A stretch of DNA of 64,000 nt, taken from NCBI GenBank assembly GCA_049890095.1, contig JBMHCD010000007.1:1-64000 (forward strand), read 5' to 3'. The notes below the pieces were generated by a model, which made no database searches, was not told where the DNA came from, and saw nothing but the letters and a program-made list of their open reading frames with translations. This stretch comes from JABAYQ01 sp049890095 (GTDB lineage: Bacteria > Bacteroidota > Bacteroidia > Flavobacteriales > UBA7312). Below, one piece after another: positions 27,826-37,066 of this stretch. Numbering within the stretch: position 1 is the stretch's first letter; the number at the start of each line of letters is the position of its first letter. Made by a program: the position numbers and the translations under genes.

Positions 27826-27833
27826 TATTTTTG
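27826..27833 (+). promoter_or_regulatory. SDR/aldehyde dehydrogenase -7 element, 5 nt before the ATG
   Basis: TATTTTTG is an exact TAnnTTTG whose last G is separated from the SDR ATG by only 5 nt, predicting a leaderless transcript. A TTG at 27798-27800 lies 25 nt upstream, a longer gap than usual. Confidence 0.6.
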
Positions 27834-27838
27834 AAGTT

Positions 27839-28621
27839 ATGAATTTAGACTTATCCGGAAAAACAGCTGTCGTATGTGGTAGTACCCAAGGAATTGGTAA
27901 GGCCGTTGCCTTAGAACTATCCCAAATGGGAGCTAGTATCATTTTACTTGCAAGAAATAAAACAACACTTTCAGAAGTAATAAAAGAACTTAGTACTGAA
28001 CAAGGTCAAAAACATGAATTTATTTGTGTGGATTTTTCCTCACAATCTGATATCAATCAAGTTTGTGACATTTTAAAAAATAAACAGATTCATGTTTTAA
28101 TAAATAACACTGGAGGCCCTGCTGGTGGTCCTATTTACAAAGCAAATAGCCAAGAATTTATTGATGCTTTTAACATGCATTTGGTTTGTAACCAAAAACT
28201 CAGCCAAGCTGTTCTTAGCTCCATGAAATCATTTAATTATGGAAGAATCGTTAACATAATTTCAACCTCTGTTAAAGTCCCTATAAATGGATTAGGTGTG
28301 TCTAATACAATCAGAGGAGCTGTAGCTAGTTGGGCAAAAACAATGGCTAATGAATTAGCTTCTTTTGGAATAACCGTCAATAATGTTTTGCCTGGTTTTA
28401 CAAATACAAATAGGTTATCAAGTTTGATTACTAAAAAAGCAAGCAATCAAAATACTACTAAGGAAAAAATCATTCAATCTATGCTCCAAACCGTTCCAGC
28501 AAATCGTTTTGGTGAGGCTAGTGAAGTTGCAAATGCTGTTGCTTTTTTATGTTCTCCAAGTGCTTCATATATAAACGGAATAAACATTCCGGTCGATGGT
28601 GGTAGAACCGGAACTTTATAA
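27839..28621 (+). CDS. SDR family oxidoreductase of the kynurenine locus
   Basis: A classical short-chain dehydrogenase/reductase of 260 residues. NAD(P)-binding G-S-T-Q-G-I-G is near 13-19, N-N-T-G-G in the middle, and P-V-D-G-G-R at the end. The usual catalytic Y-x-x-x-K is not evident: the segment after the serine-rich strand reads V-S-N-T-I-R-G-A-V-A, with Thr/Arg where Tyr/Lys normally sit. That resembles the divergent SDRs often found with 3-hydroxyanthranilate catabolism genes, whose role is unclear. The ATG at 27839 starts at the family position; the upstream TTG extension is ignored. It is followed after 7 bp by the aldehyde dehydrogenase. Confidence 0.85.
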   Translation: MNLDLSGKTAVVCGSTQGIGKAVALELSQMGASIILLARNKTTLSEVIKELSTEQGQKHEFICVDFSSQSDINQVCDILKNKQIHVLINNTGGPAGGPIYKANSQEFIDAFNMHLVCNQKLSQAVLSSMKSFNYGRIVNIISTSVKVPINGLGVSNTIRGAVASWAKTMANELASFGITVNNVLPGFTNTNRLSSLITKKASNQNTTKEKIIQSMLQTVPANRFGEASEVANAVAFLCSPSASYINGINIPVDGGRTGTL

Positions 28622-28628
28622 TTAAATA

Positions 28629-30068
28629 ATGATTAAAATACTAAACTATATAGACGGAAAGCTAATTGAGGGAGTTGGAAAATTGTTTTTAGAAAATGAA
28701 AGTCCTACAAATGGAAAAGTTTTTTCTTTAGTTCCAGATAGCGACCATAGAGATGTTGAACTTGCAATTAGTGCAGCTAAAAAAGCTTTCACTAGCTGGA
28801 GTAATTTATCAAAAAAAGAAAGACATGACCATTTGATAAATTTAGCTAATGGATTAAGAAATCGATTTGATGAACTAGTTGAAGCTGAAAGCCTGGATAA
28901 CGGAAAGCCTCAATGGTTAGCACAGCAAGTTGATATTCCTAGAGCATCAGAAAACTTTGAGTTTTTTGCAACCGCATCACTTCACTTTGCCTCTCAAATA
29001 CATGAGATGGATGGTAAGGCTATAAATTATACCCTTAGAGAACCTATAGGGGTAGTTGGGTGTATTTCACCTTGGAATTTGCCTATTTATTTGTTTACAT
29101 GGAAAATTGCTCCTGCTCTAGCCGCAGGAAATACTGTAGTTGCAAAACCATCTGAAGTTACTCCATACACCGCATATCTTTTGAGTGAAGTTTGTAAAGA
29201 AATAAACTTCCCTAAAGGTGTTTTAAATATCGTACATGGGTTAGGGCATAAAGTTGGACAAGTGATTTGCGGACACAAAGACACTCCAGTAATTTCGTTT
29301 ACAGGTGGAACAACCACAGGAGCTAAAATTGCAGAAATTGCATCTCCTATGTTCAAAAAATTATCTTTAGAGTTAGGAGGGAAAAACCCTAATATCATTT
29401 TTAAAGATGCAAATTTCGATGATGCTTTAGATATAGCAGTAAAAGCAGCATTTAGAAATCAAGGTCAAATTTGTTTATGTGGTTCTAGACTTTTTGTTGA
29501 ACAATCTATCTACGAAAAATTTAAGTCTGCTTTTTTAGAAAAAGTAAAATCTCTTACTGTAGGAGACCCAAAAAAAGAAAATGATTTAGGTGCAATAGTT
29601 TCTAGAGATCACATGAATAAAATTCTAGAAAAAATTAAGTTAGCTAAACAAGAGGGGGGTAAAATATTATGTGGTGGACATCGGGTATTTTTAGAAGGAG
29701 AGCTTAAAAATGGATACTATATAGCTCCAACTGTTATTGAAGGTTTAGACTACAAATGCGACACTAATCAAGAAGAAATTTTTGGCCCAGTTGTTACCAT
29801 TATGCCTTTCACTAATGAACAAGAAGTTATTGATATGGCGAATAGCACAAAATATGGTCTTGCAGCTAGTATTTTTACAAATGATATTAGCAAAGGGCAT
29901 AGAGTAGCTAGTAAAATAGATTCTGGTATTGTATGGATAAATACCTGGATGATGAGAGATCTTAGAATTCCATTTGGCGGAATGAAAGAATCTGGCATTG
30001 GAAGAGAAGGAGGGTTTAAATCTTTGGAGTTTTTTACCGAACCAAAAAATGTATGTTTAAAAATTTAA
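28629..30068 (+). CDS. aldehyde dehydrogenase, probable 2-aminomuconate-6-semialdehyde dehydrogenase
   Basis: An NAD-dependent aldehyde dehydrogenase of 479 residues. Catalytic Cys282 (G-Q-I-C-L-C-G), general-base Glu248 (L-E-L-G-G-K-N-P) and the oxyanion Asn149 (P-W-N) are present. The sequence F-R-N-Q-G-Q-I-C-L-C and the location next to 3-hydroxyanthranilate dioxygenase and ACMSD point to oxidation of 2-aminomuconate semialdehyde to 2-aminomuconate. Substrate specificity is inferred from context and overall resemblance to NbaE/ALDH8A1-type enzymes. Confidence 0.88.
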   Translation: MIKILNYIDGKLIEGVGKLFLENESPTNGKVFSLVPDSDHRDVELAISAAKKAFTSWSNLSKKERHDHLINLANGLRNRFDELVEAESLDNGKPQWLAQQVDIPRASENFEFFATASLHFASQIHEMDGKAINYTLREPIGVVGCISPWNLPIYLFTWKIAPALAAGNTVVAKPSEVTPYTAYLLSEVCKEINFPKGVLNIVHGLGHKVGQVICGHKDTPVISFTGGTTTGAKIAEIASPMFKKLSLELGGKNPNIIFKDANFDDALDIAVKAAFRNQGQICLCGSRLFVEQSIYEKFKSAFLEKVKSLTVGDPKKENDLGAIVSRDHMNKILEKIKLAKQEGGKILCGGHRVFLEGELKNGYYIAPTVIEGLDYKCDTNQEEIFGPVVTIMPFTNEQEVIDMANSTKYGLAASIFTNDISKGHRVASKIDSGIVWINTWMMRDLRIPFGGMKESGIGREGGFKSLEFFTEPKNVCLKI

Positions 30069-30637
30069 ATGACTCCTTTAAAATAAGGGTTTTAATGATC
30101 TCCTTGTTTTGTTTAATCGCACATTCTGGCTGGTCGCAAACCAAACATTTGATAACACAAATAGAAGCAGGAGGTATTAGAGGAATTCAGATAAGTAAAA
30201 CTTTTCCTGTTCTCAAAACAGGAACGATGGCTCAAATTAGTCTCAGCAAACCATTTGGTCAATTTGTTCAGGCAGGAATAGGAATAGGATATATACAACT
30301 AGAACGAGAAGACTTTAAACCTTTATTTTTTTACATTAAGGGAAATAAAAAACATCATGAAAATAGTATGTTTTTCGAATCTTCATTAGGTATCTCCAAA
30401 GGAACAAACTACGACTTCATAAACTCAAATAACACAGAATTTAATGGTGGTATATATTTTTCGCCAGGTATTGGCTATCAATACATTATAAATTCAAAAA
30501 TTGCTCTAACTTCAAGCATAAATTACGTTTTGCAAAAAGCGACTCTTAATCAACTAAATTCTTCTCAAGAAATATTTTATAGCGAATCATTGAGTTTGGA
30601 TTTAATTATTTTTAAAATTGGATTAACTCTAAAATAA
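30053..30637 (+). CDS. putative outer-membrane beta-barrel protein
   Basis: A 194-residue protein with an N-terminal signal (hydrophobic M-I-S-L-F-C-L-I, then S-G-W-S-Q). The remainder has alternating polar/apolar strands and ends in a strand with a hydrophobic pattern (I-F-K-I-G-L-T-L-K), as expected for small 8-stranded barrels. The start overlaps the aldehyde dehydrogenase end by 16 bp; an internal ATG at 30095 is a weaker alternative because its signal would be very short. The CotH gene begins right after its stop. I do not recognise a specific family. Confidence 0.6.
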   Translation: MFKNLNDSFKIRVLMISLFCLIAHSGWSQTKHLITQIEAGGIRGIQISKTFPVLKTGTMAQISLSKPFGQFVQAGIGIGYIQLEREDFKPLFFYIKGNKKHHENSMFFESSLGISKGTNYDFINSNNTEFNGGIYFSPGIGYQYIINSKIALTSSINYVLQKATLNQLNSSQEIFYSESLSLDLIIFKIGLTLK

Positions 30638-32845
30638 ATGAGACTCCTTTTTCTTCTTTTATGTTTTTTGTGTTTCAAAAACCTTTTTTCTCAAAAGCTA
30701 ACCATAAATGAAATTGTTTCTAAAAACACTAAAACATATCTCAGTTTAGATAGCCAATCACATGACTGGATTGAGCTTTACAACAACAGCTCTGACACCT
30801 TAGAACTATCCAACTATTTTTTGTCCGATAAGGAAAATCATTTACTTATGTGGATGCTACCTAATATTAAACTTAATCCATTCTCCCATTTTATTGTTTT
30901 CGCTAGTGGTAAAAATAGTATTGAAAAAAATCAAGTTCATACAAACTTCCAAATTAAAAGCGAAGGAGAAGACCTTTTTTTAACTAATAACAAAGGAGAA
31001 ATAATTGATTTTTATCCTGGTGTTTCTTTACAAGAAAATGAATCGTTTGGTCGCTTTCCAGATGGTAGTCTTTATACTGGTGTTTTACAAGATGCTACTC
31101 CGGGTCAAGCAAATGATTTGATACAAAAAGAATACAGTCATCTTTCTTTTTCTAAGGAAGCTGGCTTTTACAAAGAGAAATTTAATCTTTCTATTCAATG
31201 TTCTTTTCCAAATACCACTATCCGCTTTACTATTGATGGGAGCGATCCAATTTCTAATAGTTTTGAATATAACGACTACATTTCTATAAATTCGAAATCT
31301 AATGAGGAGAACGTTCATTCCGAAATTTCTACTTCTGATGATTGGAGCCCTCCAAAAAACCAAGTTTTTAAGGGACACACCATTAAAGCAGCTGCATTTT
31401 TTAATGAAAAACGAATAAGTGATATTTACTGCAAAAGCTACTTTATACTTCCACAGTCAAAAAATTATTCTCTTCCTGTTGTGTCATTAATCAGTGATTT
31501 CAATAACTTTTTTGATCCAGATAGTGGGATATATGTCAAAGGAAATTATTTTAATTTCAAAAAAAGAGGAGTTGAATGGGAAAGGCCTACTAGCTTAGAA
31601 TATTTTGACGAAAAAGGCACCCTACAATTTAGTCAAAAGGCTGGAATAAGAATAAATGGAAATAAGAGTAGAACCTCTCCTCAAAAATCACTTCAACTTT
31701 TTGCAAAAGAAATATATGATAAAAAGAAATTTGAATATGCTTTTTTTGATAATGATTGCTCTTCAACTTTTAATCGGATAAAACTTCGATCGGCTAGTGG
31801 TAGCGATTGGAAATTTACTATGTTCAAAAATGAGCTTGCACAAAAAATTAGTTCAAATCTAGATTTAGAACTAGCTTGTTCAAAGCCAGTTCTCGTTTTT
31901 ATAAATGGAGAGTATTGGGGAATACATCATTTAACAGAAAAGATAAACGACGATTATTTTTCAGACTATTTTGACATCGATAAAGAGGAAGTTAATATTT
32001 TGTCTTTTGATGGTGTAATGGAGTCAGGTAACTCAGACTCTTATAGAGAAATGATTCGATTTATCAGTAATAATGATCTGCAAAAAGAAGAAAATTTTTT
32101 GCACGTTGCTGATCAAATAAATTTGTCCAATTATATCGATTATAACTGTGCGGAAATATTCTTTTCTAATAAAGATTGGCCAAATAACAATGTTCGATAT
32201 TGGAAGCCTCAAAACAAGAGTAAATGGAGATGGTTGTTTTTTGACTGTGATGCCTGTATGGGATACGAATATTATGATATACTACAAGATTTTACTTTTG
32301 AGGAAAATTATAGTGCTAATTTTCAATCTTGGTCAACTTTTTTATTACACAATTTATTGAAAAACGACTCTTTTAAATTGGCATTTCGGTCTCGATTTGA
32401 ATATCTACTAAACAATGACTTTTCATTTGCCAACATATCAAAACAAATTGACGAATTTGTAAGTGTATTAGATCCAGAAGTTAATGAGCATTGTGATAGG
32501 TGGAGAACTCCTGAAAATAAAGCAGAATGGCTAGGAGCTATAGAAGGTCTTTATTCTTTTGCTAGTTTTAGACCTCAAGTAATGAGACAACAATTAACCC
32601 AATTTTTCGGCAAACCATTTACTGTTTTTCCAAACCCGGCCAGAAATGAAGTAAACATTCTTATTAATATTGATAAATCGAGTTTGAAAAAAATACAAGT
32701 GAAAAATATTTTAGGGAAATATGTCTACAAAAGTAGTTCTCAAAATTATAGTTCCATAGATTTATCCCATCTAAATCCAGGAATTTACATGATGGAAGTA
32801 CTGATAGGGTCTTCTGTATATTTTCAAAAGATTGTCTTACAATGA
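30638..32845 (+). CDS. secreted CotH-kinase/lamin-tail protein with T9SS sorting domain
   Basis: 735 residues with a signal peptide (to about 19, L-F-S-Q). Domains in order: lamin-tail-like (about 20-150, H-D-W-I-E-L-Y-N-N-S), a chitobiase/hexosaminidase C-terminal-like beta module (about 160-270, I-R-F-T-I-D-G-S-D-P), a CotH kinase-like domain (about 280-620, R-I-N-G-N-K-S-R-T-S-P-Q-K-S-L), and a type A T9SS sorting domain in the last 75 residues (V-F-P-N-P, N-P-G-I-Y-M-M-E-V). It is therefore predicted to cross the outer membrane and be anchored or released. CotH domains phosphorylate proteins in Bacillus spores; the target here is unknown. Confidence 0.9.
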   Translation: MRLLFLLLCFLCFKNLFSQKLTINEIVSKNTKTYLSLDSQSHDWIELYNNSSDTLELSNYFLSDKENHLLMWMLPNIKLNPFSHFIVFASGKNSIEKNQVHTNFQIKSEGEDLFLTNNKGEIIDFYPGVSLQENESFGRFPDGSLYTGVLQDATPGQANDLIQKEYSHLSFSKEAGFYKEKFNLSIQCSFPNTTIRFTIDGSDPISNSFEYNDYISINSKSNEENVHSEISTSDDWSPPKNQVFKGHTIKAAAFFNEKRISDIYCKSYFILPQSKNYSLPVVSLISDFNNFFDPDSGIYVKGNYFNFKKRGVEWERPTSLEYFDEKGTLQFSQKAGIRINGNKSRTSPQKSLQLFAKEIYDKKKFEYAFFDNDCSSTFNRIKLRSASGSDWKFTMFKNELAQKISSNLDLELACSKPVLVFINGEYWGIHHLTEKINDDYFSDYFDIDKEEVNILSFDGVMESGNSDSYREMIRFISNNDLQKEENFLHVADQINLSNYIDYNCAEIFFSNKDWPNNNVRYWKPQNKSKWRWLFFDCDACMGYEYYDILQDFTFEENYSANFQSWSTFLLHNLLKNDSFKLAFRSRFEYLLNNDFSFANISKQIDEFVSVLDPEVNEHCDRWRTPENKAEWLGAIEGLYSFASFRPQVMRQQLTQFFGKPFTVFPNPARNEVNILINIDKSSLKKIQVKNILGKYVYKSSSQNYSSIDLSHLNPGIYMMEVLIGSSVYFQKIVLQ

Positions 32846-33088
32846 TTATTTTAAATATGGATCTATATATTTAATATCATTTTTGGTCAATATTAAAAAA
32901 TTGTTCCCCTTTTGACGAAAATGAAACTTTATTCCATCTTTATCTTCAAAAACTTCTATAATTGTTCCTGTAGTTCTCTTATTGTTTCTTAATAATAGCT
33001 CAACGGTATTACCCGTTAGGTGTTGCCAAACAGACTTACTAAAACTATTTTTTTGATATAGGCAATCCAATTCGTCTTTCCAATACAT
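32846..33088 (-). CDS. small Sm/Hfq-like protein
   Basis: 80 residues. After an N-terminal helical part, residues 27-76 show the spacing of an Sm fold: G-N-T-V-E-L-L-L-R-N-N (strand 1), G-T-I-I-E-V-F (strand 2), D-G-I-K-F-H-F (strand 3), N-F-L-I-L-T (strand 4) and I-K-Y-I-D (strand 5). The pattern resembles LSm/Hfq proteins, but conserved Hfq residues are not clearly identifiable. The stop codon abuts the stop of the convergent CotH gene with no spacer. Its upstream region has a CAAATTTG near-match to the -7 element. The assignment rests on pattern only. Confidence 0.6.
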   Translation of the reverse strand: MYWKDELDCLYQKNSFSKSVWQHLTGNTVELLLRNNKRTTGTIIEVFEDKDGIKFHFRQKGNNFLILTKNDIKYIDPYLK

Positions 33089-33170
33089 TTTTAATCCTTT
33101 ATTATTAATGCAAATTTGTAAAACTTGATTAATGTAAAGATTATGATAAGATTATTGAAATGTTAAGAAA

Positions 33171-36047
33171 TTAGTCAATTATTATTTCATCAGAAAACAA
33201 CCATGTAGTACCTCCAGAGCCAAGGTGCCAATCTGGACAAACACCATAATTCTCTGCCACAATTTTAATATATTGGGTTTTATTCCTTGAAAAAGACGCT
33301 TTATAATCTTGATGAAAAGAACCATATTTATTATCTGGGAAAGTATTCTTTACAATTGCTACTTCTCGAAAAGAAACTCCATCATCAGAAGCAAAAAATG
33401 TTACTTTAGGGGGGTAAAAAACCCAAGATTTTATGTCTTGCAAAAAGCCTATAGAAACAGAGTTAACTGGTTTGAGCTCTCCAATATCTACAATTAATTC
33501 TATATTCTCTCGATAACCTTGCCATCTACCTGTTCTATAACTTCCTGAACCTCTCAGATGATCTATTAAGGTATTATCTCCTGCAGCAGCATATTGATTG
33601 GCATATTTACTTAAAATTTTAATGCTACGTGAATCATCTATTTTAAAATATTCTGATGAAATAGTCGCGCTACTTTTATCTCCTAAAAACATTTTGGCTT
33701 TAATAGTTGCATCAGATTGTAATAGTAGTTTATTTTCAAATAACGGACTTTGTAAATTTGGTTCTGATCCATCGACTGTATACCTAATCTCGCCCTCAAT
33801 TGCACTAGCAATAGATACAAATAAAGTATCCTTAAATGTTTGACTTGTAGCTGTAAAATAAGGGGTTGGAATAATCCTATTTTTTTGAACGGTTGATCTT
33901 GGAGAAGCTTCCAAGCCCCACTGCTTTTCCTTATAACCCATTTCAAAAATCAACTCTCCTCCCCTCATTATATCCGAATGCTTAATGTAGGTTTTATTGT
34001 AAGGCATTCCGTTTAGGGTTACGGATTGAATATATTTATTGATAGAAGATAATTTTTGTGCTTTAATAACAAACGTTTTACCATTTTCTAACTTTAGATT
34101 GATATGATCAAATAATGGCGTTCCGATAGTATAATAGTCCAATCCTGGAGTTACAGAATATATTCCCATGGCACTTAGAACATACCAAGAGGACATTTGT
34201 CCGCAATCTTCATTTCCTGAAAGTCCATCAGGAGAATTTTGATATTGTTCTTCCATGATTTGCCTTACTCTAGCTTGCGTTTTCCATGGCTGATTTACAT
34301 AATTGTATAAATAAGCCATATGATGGCTTGGCTCATTTCCATGAGCATATTGACCAATTAAACCTGTTATATCCGCTTGCTTTCTTCCGCTTGTTCGACT
34401 ATCAGCGCTAAACAAACTATCCAAATGAGCAGCATATTTTTCCTTTCCTCCCATCAACTCAATATGTCCTTCAATATCATGTAATACAAACATGGAATAT
34501 TGCCAAGCATTAGCTTCTGTATAATTATAGTTGACCTCATCGGGGACAAAAGGTCCAAACCAACTATTATTAATTTTTGCTCTAAAAAATCCTGTTGTTG
34601 GATCAAACAAATTTTTATAATTCTGTGATCTAGAATAAAAAATATTAGCTGTATCTAATTTATTCAACGAGTCTGACATTATTGCAATACACCAATCGTC
34701 ATAGGAATATTCTAATGTTTTAGATACCGATTCAGGTTCATCACTTGCCGCAATAAATCCGTTATTTTTATAAAACTCTAACCCTTCACTGTCTAAATAA
34801 GCACTATAAACCATTGCATCCATGGCAAGGTTAGTATCGTAATCTTTTATTCCTTTCATATAGGCATCAACAATTACAGGAATTGCATGATAGCCTATCA
34901 TACAATTAGTATAATTTGCAGCAAGCTCCCATATAGGTAGCTTACCTCCTTGCTTATATTGTCTTAACAAAGTCCTAATAAATGAGTTCGTTCTTTTCTG
35001 GTCAATTAAAGTAAATAATGGATGTGTTGCTCTAAAAGTGTCCCATAATGAAAAAACAGTATAATGATTATCCGTAGTGTCTTTATGAATATTCATATCC
35101 ATTCCTAAATACCTACCATCCACATCTATATATAGATTAGGGTTTAATAAACTATGGTAAAGAGCAGTATAAAAAATCGTCTTTTTTTCATCAGATCGAC
35201 CATATACTTTAATCTTACCAAGCTCTTTTTCCCAGTTTGATTGAACTAGTTTTCTAGTTTTATCAAAGTCCCAATCTGGTATTTCTGCTTCCATATTTTT
35301 TTGTGCACCTTCCATATCAACTGCAGAAAGAGCTACTTTGACTTTAAGATTTTTTTGCACTCCAAAACTTACTCCAGCTATTAAGCTGTCTGTATGAAAT
35401 TGAATGTTTTTAAAAGGTGTTGAAAATCGCATATAAAAATGTACCCTTTGTTCTTCTGCCCATTGAGAAGAATAACGAAATCCACGCAAGGTAACGCTAT
35501 CAACCACTTCTAATTTTGCATCTATTAATTTATCTCTATGTTTGAGATCAATAATCAATTTTGCAGTGTCTCCTTGTTCAAAATGATAATTATGAAACCC
35601 TACCCTAGAAGTTGCAGTTAGTTCTACATTAACTTTCTCATCACTTAAGTATACTTGATAATAACCCGCTTGTGCCGATTCATTTTGATGAGAAAAAGAA
35701 GATCGATAGCCGGCTTTACCATCCGAACCATTATGAAAAGTAATTTTTCTACTTTTTGGCATAAGCAAAACATCAGCGTAATCAGAAACTCCCGTTCCAC
35801 TCAGGTGAGTATGAGAAAATCCATAGATAATCGAATCAGAATAATGATATCCTCCACAGCCATCCCACCCATCCAAACGAGTGTCAGGGCTTAACTGAAC
35901 CATCCCAAAAGGAGAGGTAGCTCCAGGATAGGTATGACCATGTCCACCCGTTCCAATAAATGGGTTTACCCATTCAACTAACTTTTTTTCTGTAGTCTGA
36001 CAAGCGCTAAATAAAACAACAAGAATTAATGCAATTTTAAATTTCAT
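33171..36047 (-). CDS. GH92 alpha-1,2-mannosidase-type lipoprotein with discoidin-like tail
   Basis: 958 residues beginning with a lipoprotein signal (L-F-S-A-C, Cys16). The GH92 N-domain starts V-N-P-F-I-G-T-G-G-H-G-H-T-Y-P-G-A. Catalytic-region motifs are G-N-E-P-S-H-H-M-A-Y-L-Y-N and G-L-S-G-N-E-D-C-G-Q-M-S-S-W-Y-V. GH92 enzymes are calcium-dependent exo-alpha-mannosidases that trim high-mannose N-glycans. After about residue 720 comes a small CHB_HEX_C-like module (I-R-Y-T-V-D-G-S-E-P), then an F5/8 discoidin-like carbohydrate-binding domain to the end. It lies 1 bp downstream of the ROK kinase gene. Confidence 0.94.
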   Translation of the reverse strand: MKFKIALILVVLFSACQTTEKKLVEWVNPFIGTGGHGHTYPGATSPFGMVQLSPDTRLDGWDGCGGYHYSDSIIYGFSHTHLSGTGVSDYADVLLMPKSRKITFHNGSDGKAGYRSSFSHQNESAQAGYYQVYLSDEKVNVELTATSRVGFHNYHFEQGDTAKLIIDLKHRDKLIDAKLEVVDSVTLRGFRYSSQWAEEQRVHFYMRFSTPFKNIQFHTDSLIAGVSFGVQKNLKVKVALSAVDMEGAQKNMEAEIPDWDFDKTRKLVQSNWEKELGKIKVYGRSDEKKTIFYTALYHSLLNPNLYIDVDGRYLGMDMNIHKDTTDNHYTVFSLWDTFRATHPLFTLIDQKRTNSFIRTLLRQYKQGGKLPIWELAANYTNCMIGYHAIPVIVDAYMKGIKDYDTNLAMDAMVYSAYLDSEGLEFYKNNGFIAASDEPESVSKTLEYSYDDWCIAIMSDSLNKLDTANIFYSRSQNYKNLFDPTTGFFRAKINNSWFGPFVPDEVNYNYTEANAWQYSMFVLHDIEGHIELMGGKEKYAAHLDSLFSADSRTSGRKQADITGLIGQYAHGNEPSHHMAYLYNYVNQPWKTQARVRQIMEEQYQNSPDGLSGNEDCGQMSSWYVLSAMGIYSVTPGLDYYTIGTPLFDHINLKLENGKTFVIKAQKLSSINKYIQSVTLNGMPYNKTYIKHSDIMRGGELIFEMGYKEKQWGLEASPRSTVQKNRIIPTPYFTATSQTFKDTLFVSIASAIEGEIRYTVDGSEPNLQSPLFENKLLLQSDATIKAKMFLGDKSSATISSEYFKIDDSRSIKILSKYANQYAAAGDNTLIDHLRGSGSYRTGRWQGYRENIELIVDIGELKPVNSVSIGFLQDIKSWVFYPPKVTFFASDDGVSFREVAIVKNTFPDNKYGSFHQDYKASFSRNKTQYIKIVAENYGVCPDWHLGSGGTTWLFSDEIIID

Positions 36048-36048
36048 T

Positions 36049-36954
36049 TTAATTAAGTTCTTTCCAAATTAAAGCACTAGATCCCAATATAGCGGCATCA
36101 ACACCGTCTAAAGAAGAAGGAACAATTTGAACTTTATTTTTATAAATAGGTAATAAATTTTCTTCCATATAATTTTTTGTCTTATCGAAAATTAAATCTT
36201 GTGCATTTGCTAGTCCTCCAAATAAAAATATCATTCTTGGACTTGTTATAGCAACTGCGTTGGCAAGAGCCATTCCTAAAATTTTTGAAGTATAATCAAA
36301 AGCTTCTAATGCCCACTTTTCTCCTTCAAAAGCTGCTTTAGCAACTTGTTCAGAAGTCATTTTTTTCTGAACCATTTCATAAGCTGTCTTGCTTAATCCA
36401 GTTGCCGAAGCATACGTTTCTAAACAACCTTTTCTGCCACAACCACACAAACGACCATCTGGGACTACAATTACATGACCTAGTTCTCCTGCAAATGCGT
36501 CATGGCCATATATAATATTACCATTACTTACTATCCCACTACCTAAACCAGTGCCTAGCGTTACCATAATAAAATTATTTACCCCTTTAGCTCCTCCGTA
36601 AATCATTTCTCCTAAAGCAGCTGCATTTGCGTCATTAGTAACTAAAACAGGTAAATCAAAATATTTATTAAATAAATCCTTTAGTGGAACAACTCCATCC
36701 CAGTTTAAATTTGGAGCAAACTCAATAGTTCCATTATAAAAATTTCCATTTGGAGCCCCCACTCCAACACCAACAGCTTCCAACGTTCCTAAGTTAGCAA
36801 GCAATTGAGTTGATACTTCATTTACAAGTTGATCTGGCGTTTTATAGTCTGTAGTCTTAACACTTCCTTTCCATTCGAATTGTCCTTCAGGTGTTACCCA
36901 ACCAAAAACAGTATTAGTTCCACCTATATCAATTCCTGCACTTACTTTTTTCAT
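36049..36954 (-). CDS. ROK family sugar kinase
   Basis: 301 residues from the ATG at 36954 (MKKVSAGIDIGGTN); an upstream in-frame start adds 12 residues outside the family alignment. The phosphate motif D-I-G-G-T-N is near the start, followed by G-V-G-A-P-N-G, L-G-T-G-L-G-S-G and the ROK zinc motif C-G-C-G-R-K-G-C-L-E. It is likely a glucokinase, mannokinase or N-acetylhexosamine kinase. The neighbours (mannosidase, glycosylasparaginase) favour a sugar released from N-glycans. Confidence 0.9.
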   Translation of the reverse strand: MKKVSAGIDIGGTNTVFGWVTPEGQFEWKGSVKTTDYKTPDQLVNEVSTQLLANLGTLEAVGVGVGAPNGNFYNGTIEFAPNLNWDGVVPLKDLFNKYFDLPVLVTNDANAAALGEMIYGGAKGVNNFIMVTLGTGLGSGIVSNGNIIYGHDAFAGELGHVIVVPDGRLCGCGRKGCLETYASATGLSKTAYEMVQKKMTSEQVAKAAFEGEKWALEAFDYTSKILGMALANAVAITSPRMIFLFGGLANAQDLIFDKTKNYMEENLLPIYKNKVQIVPSSLDGVDAAILGSSALIWKELN

Positions 36955-37066
36955 TAATACGAATTTATTGAATCCTACTTTTGTGTACAAATAAAAATAT
37001 TATCGCACCCAAAATAAATGAATATCAGACTATTAACTACTAAAAAGATCTTTCTTTTTTAAACAA

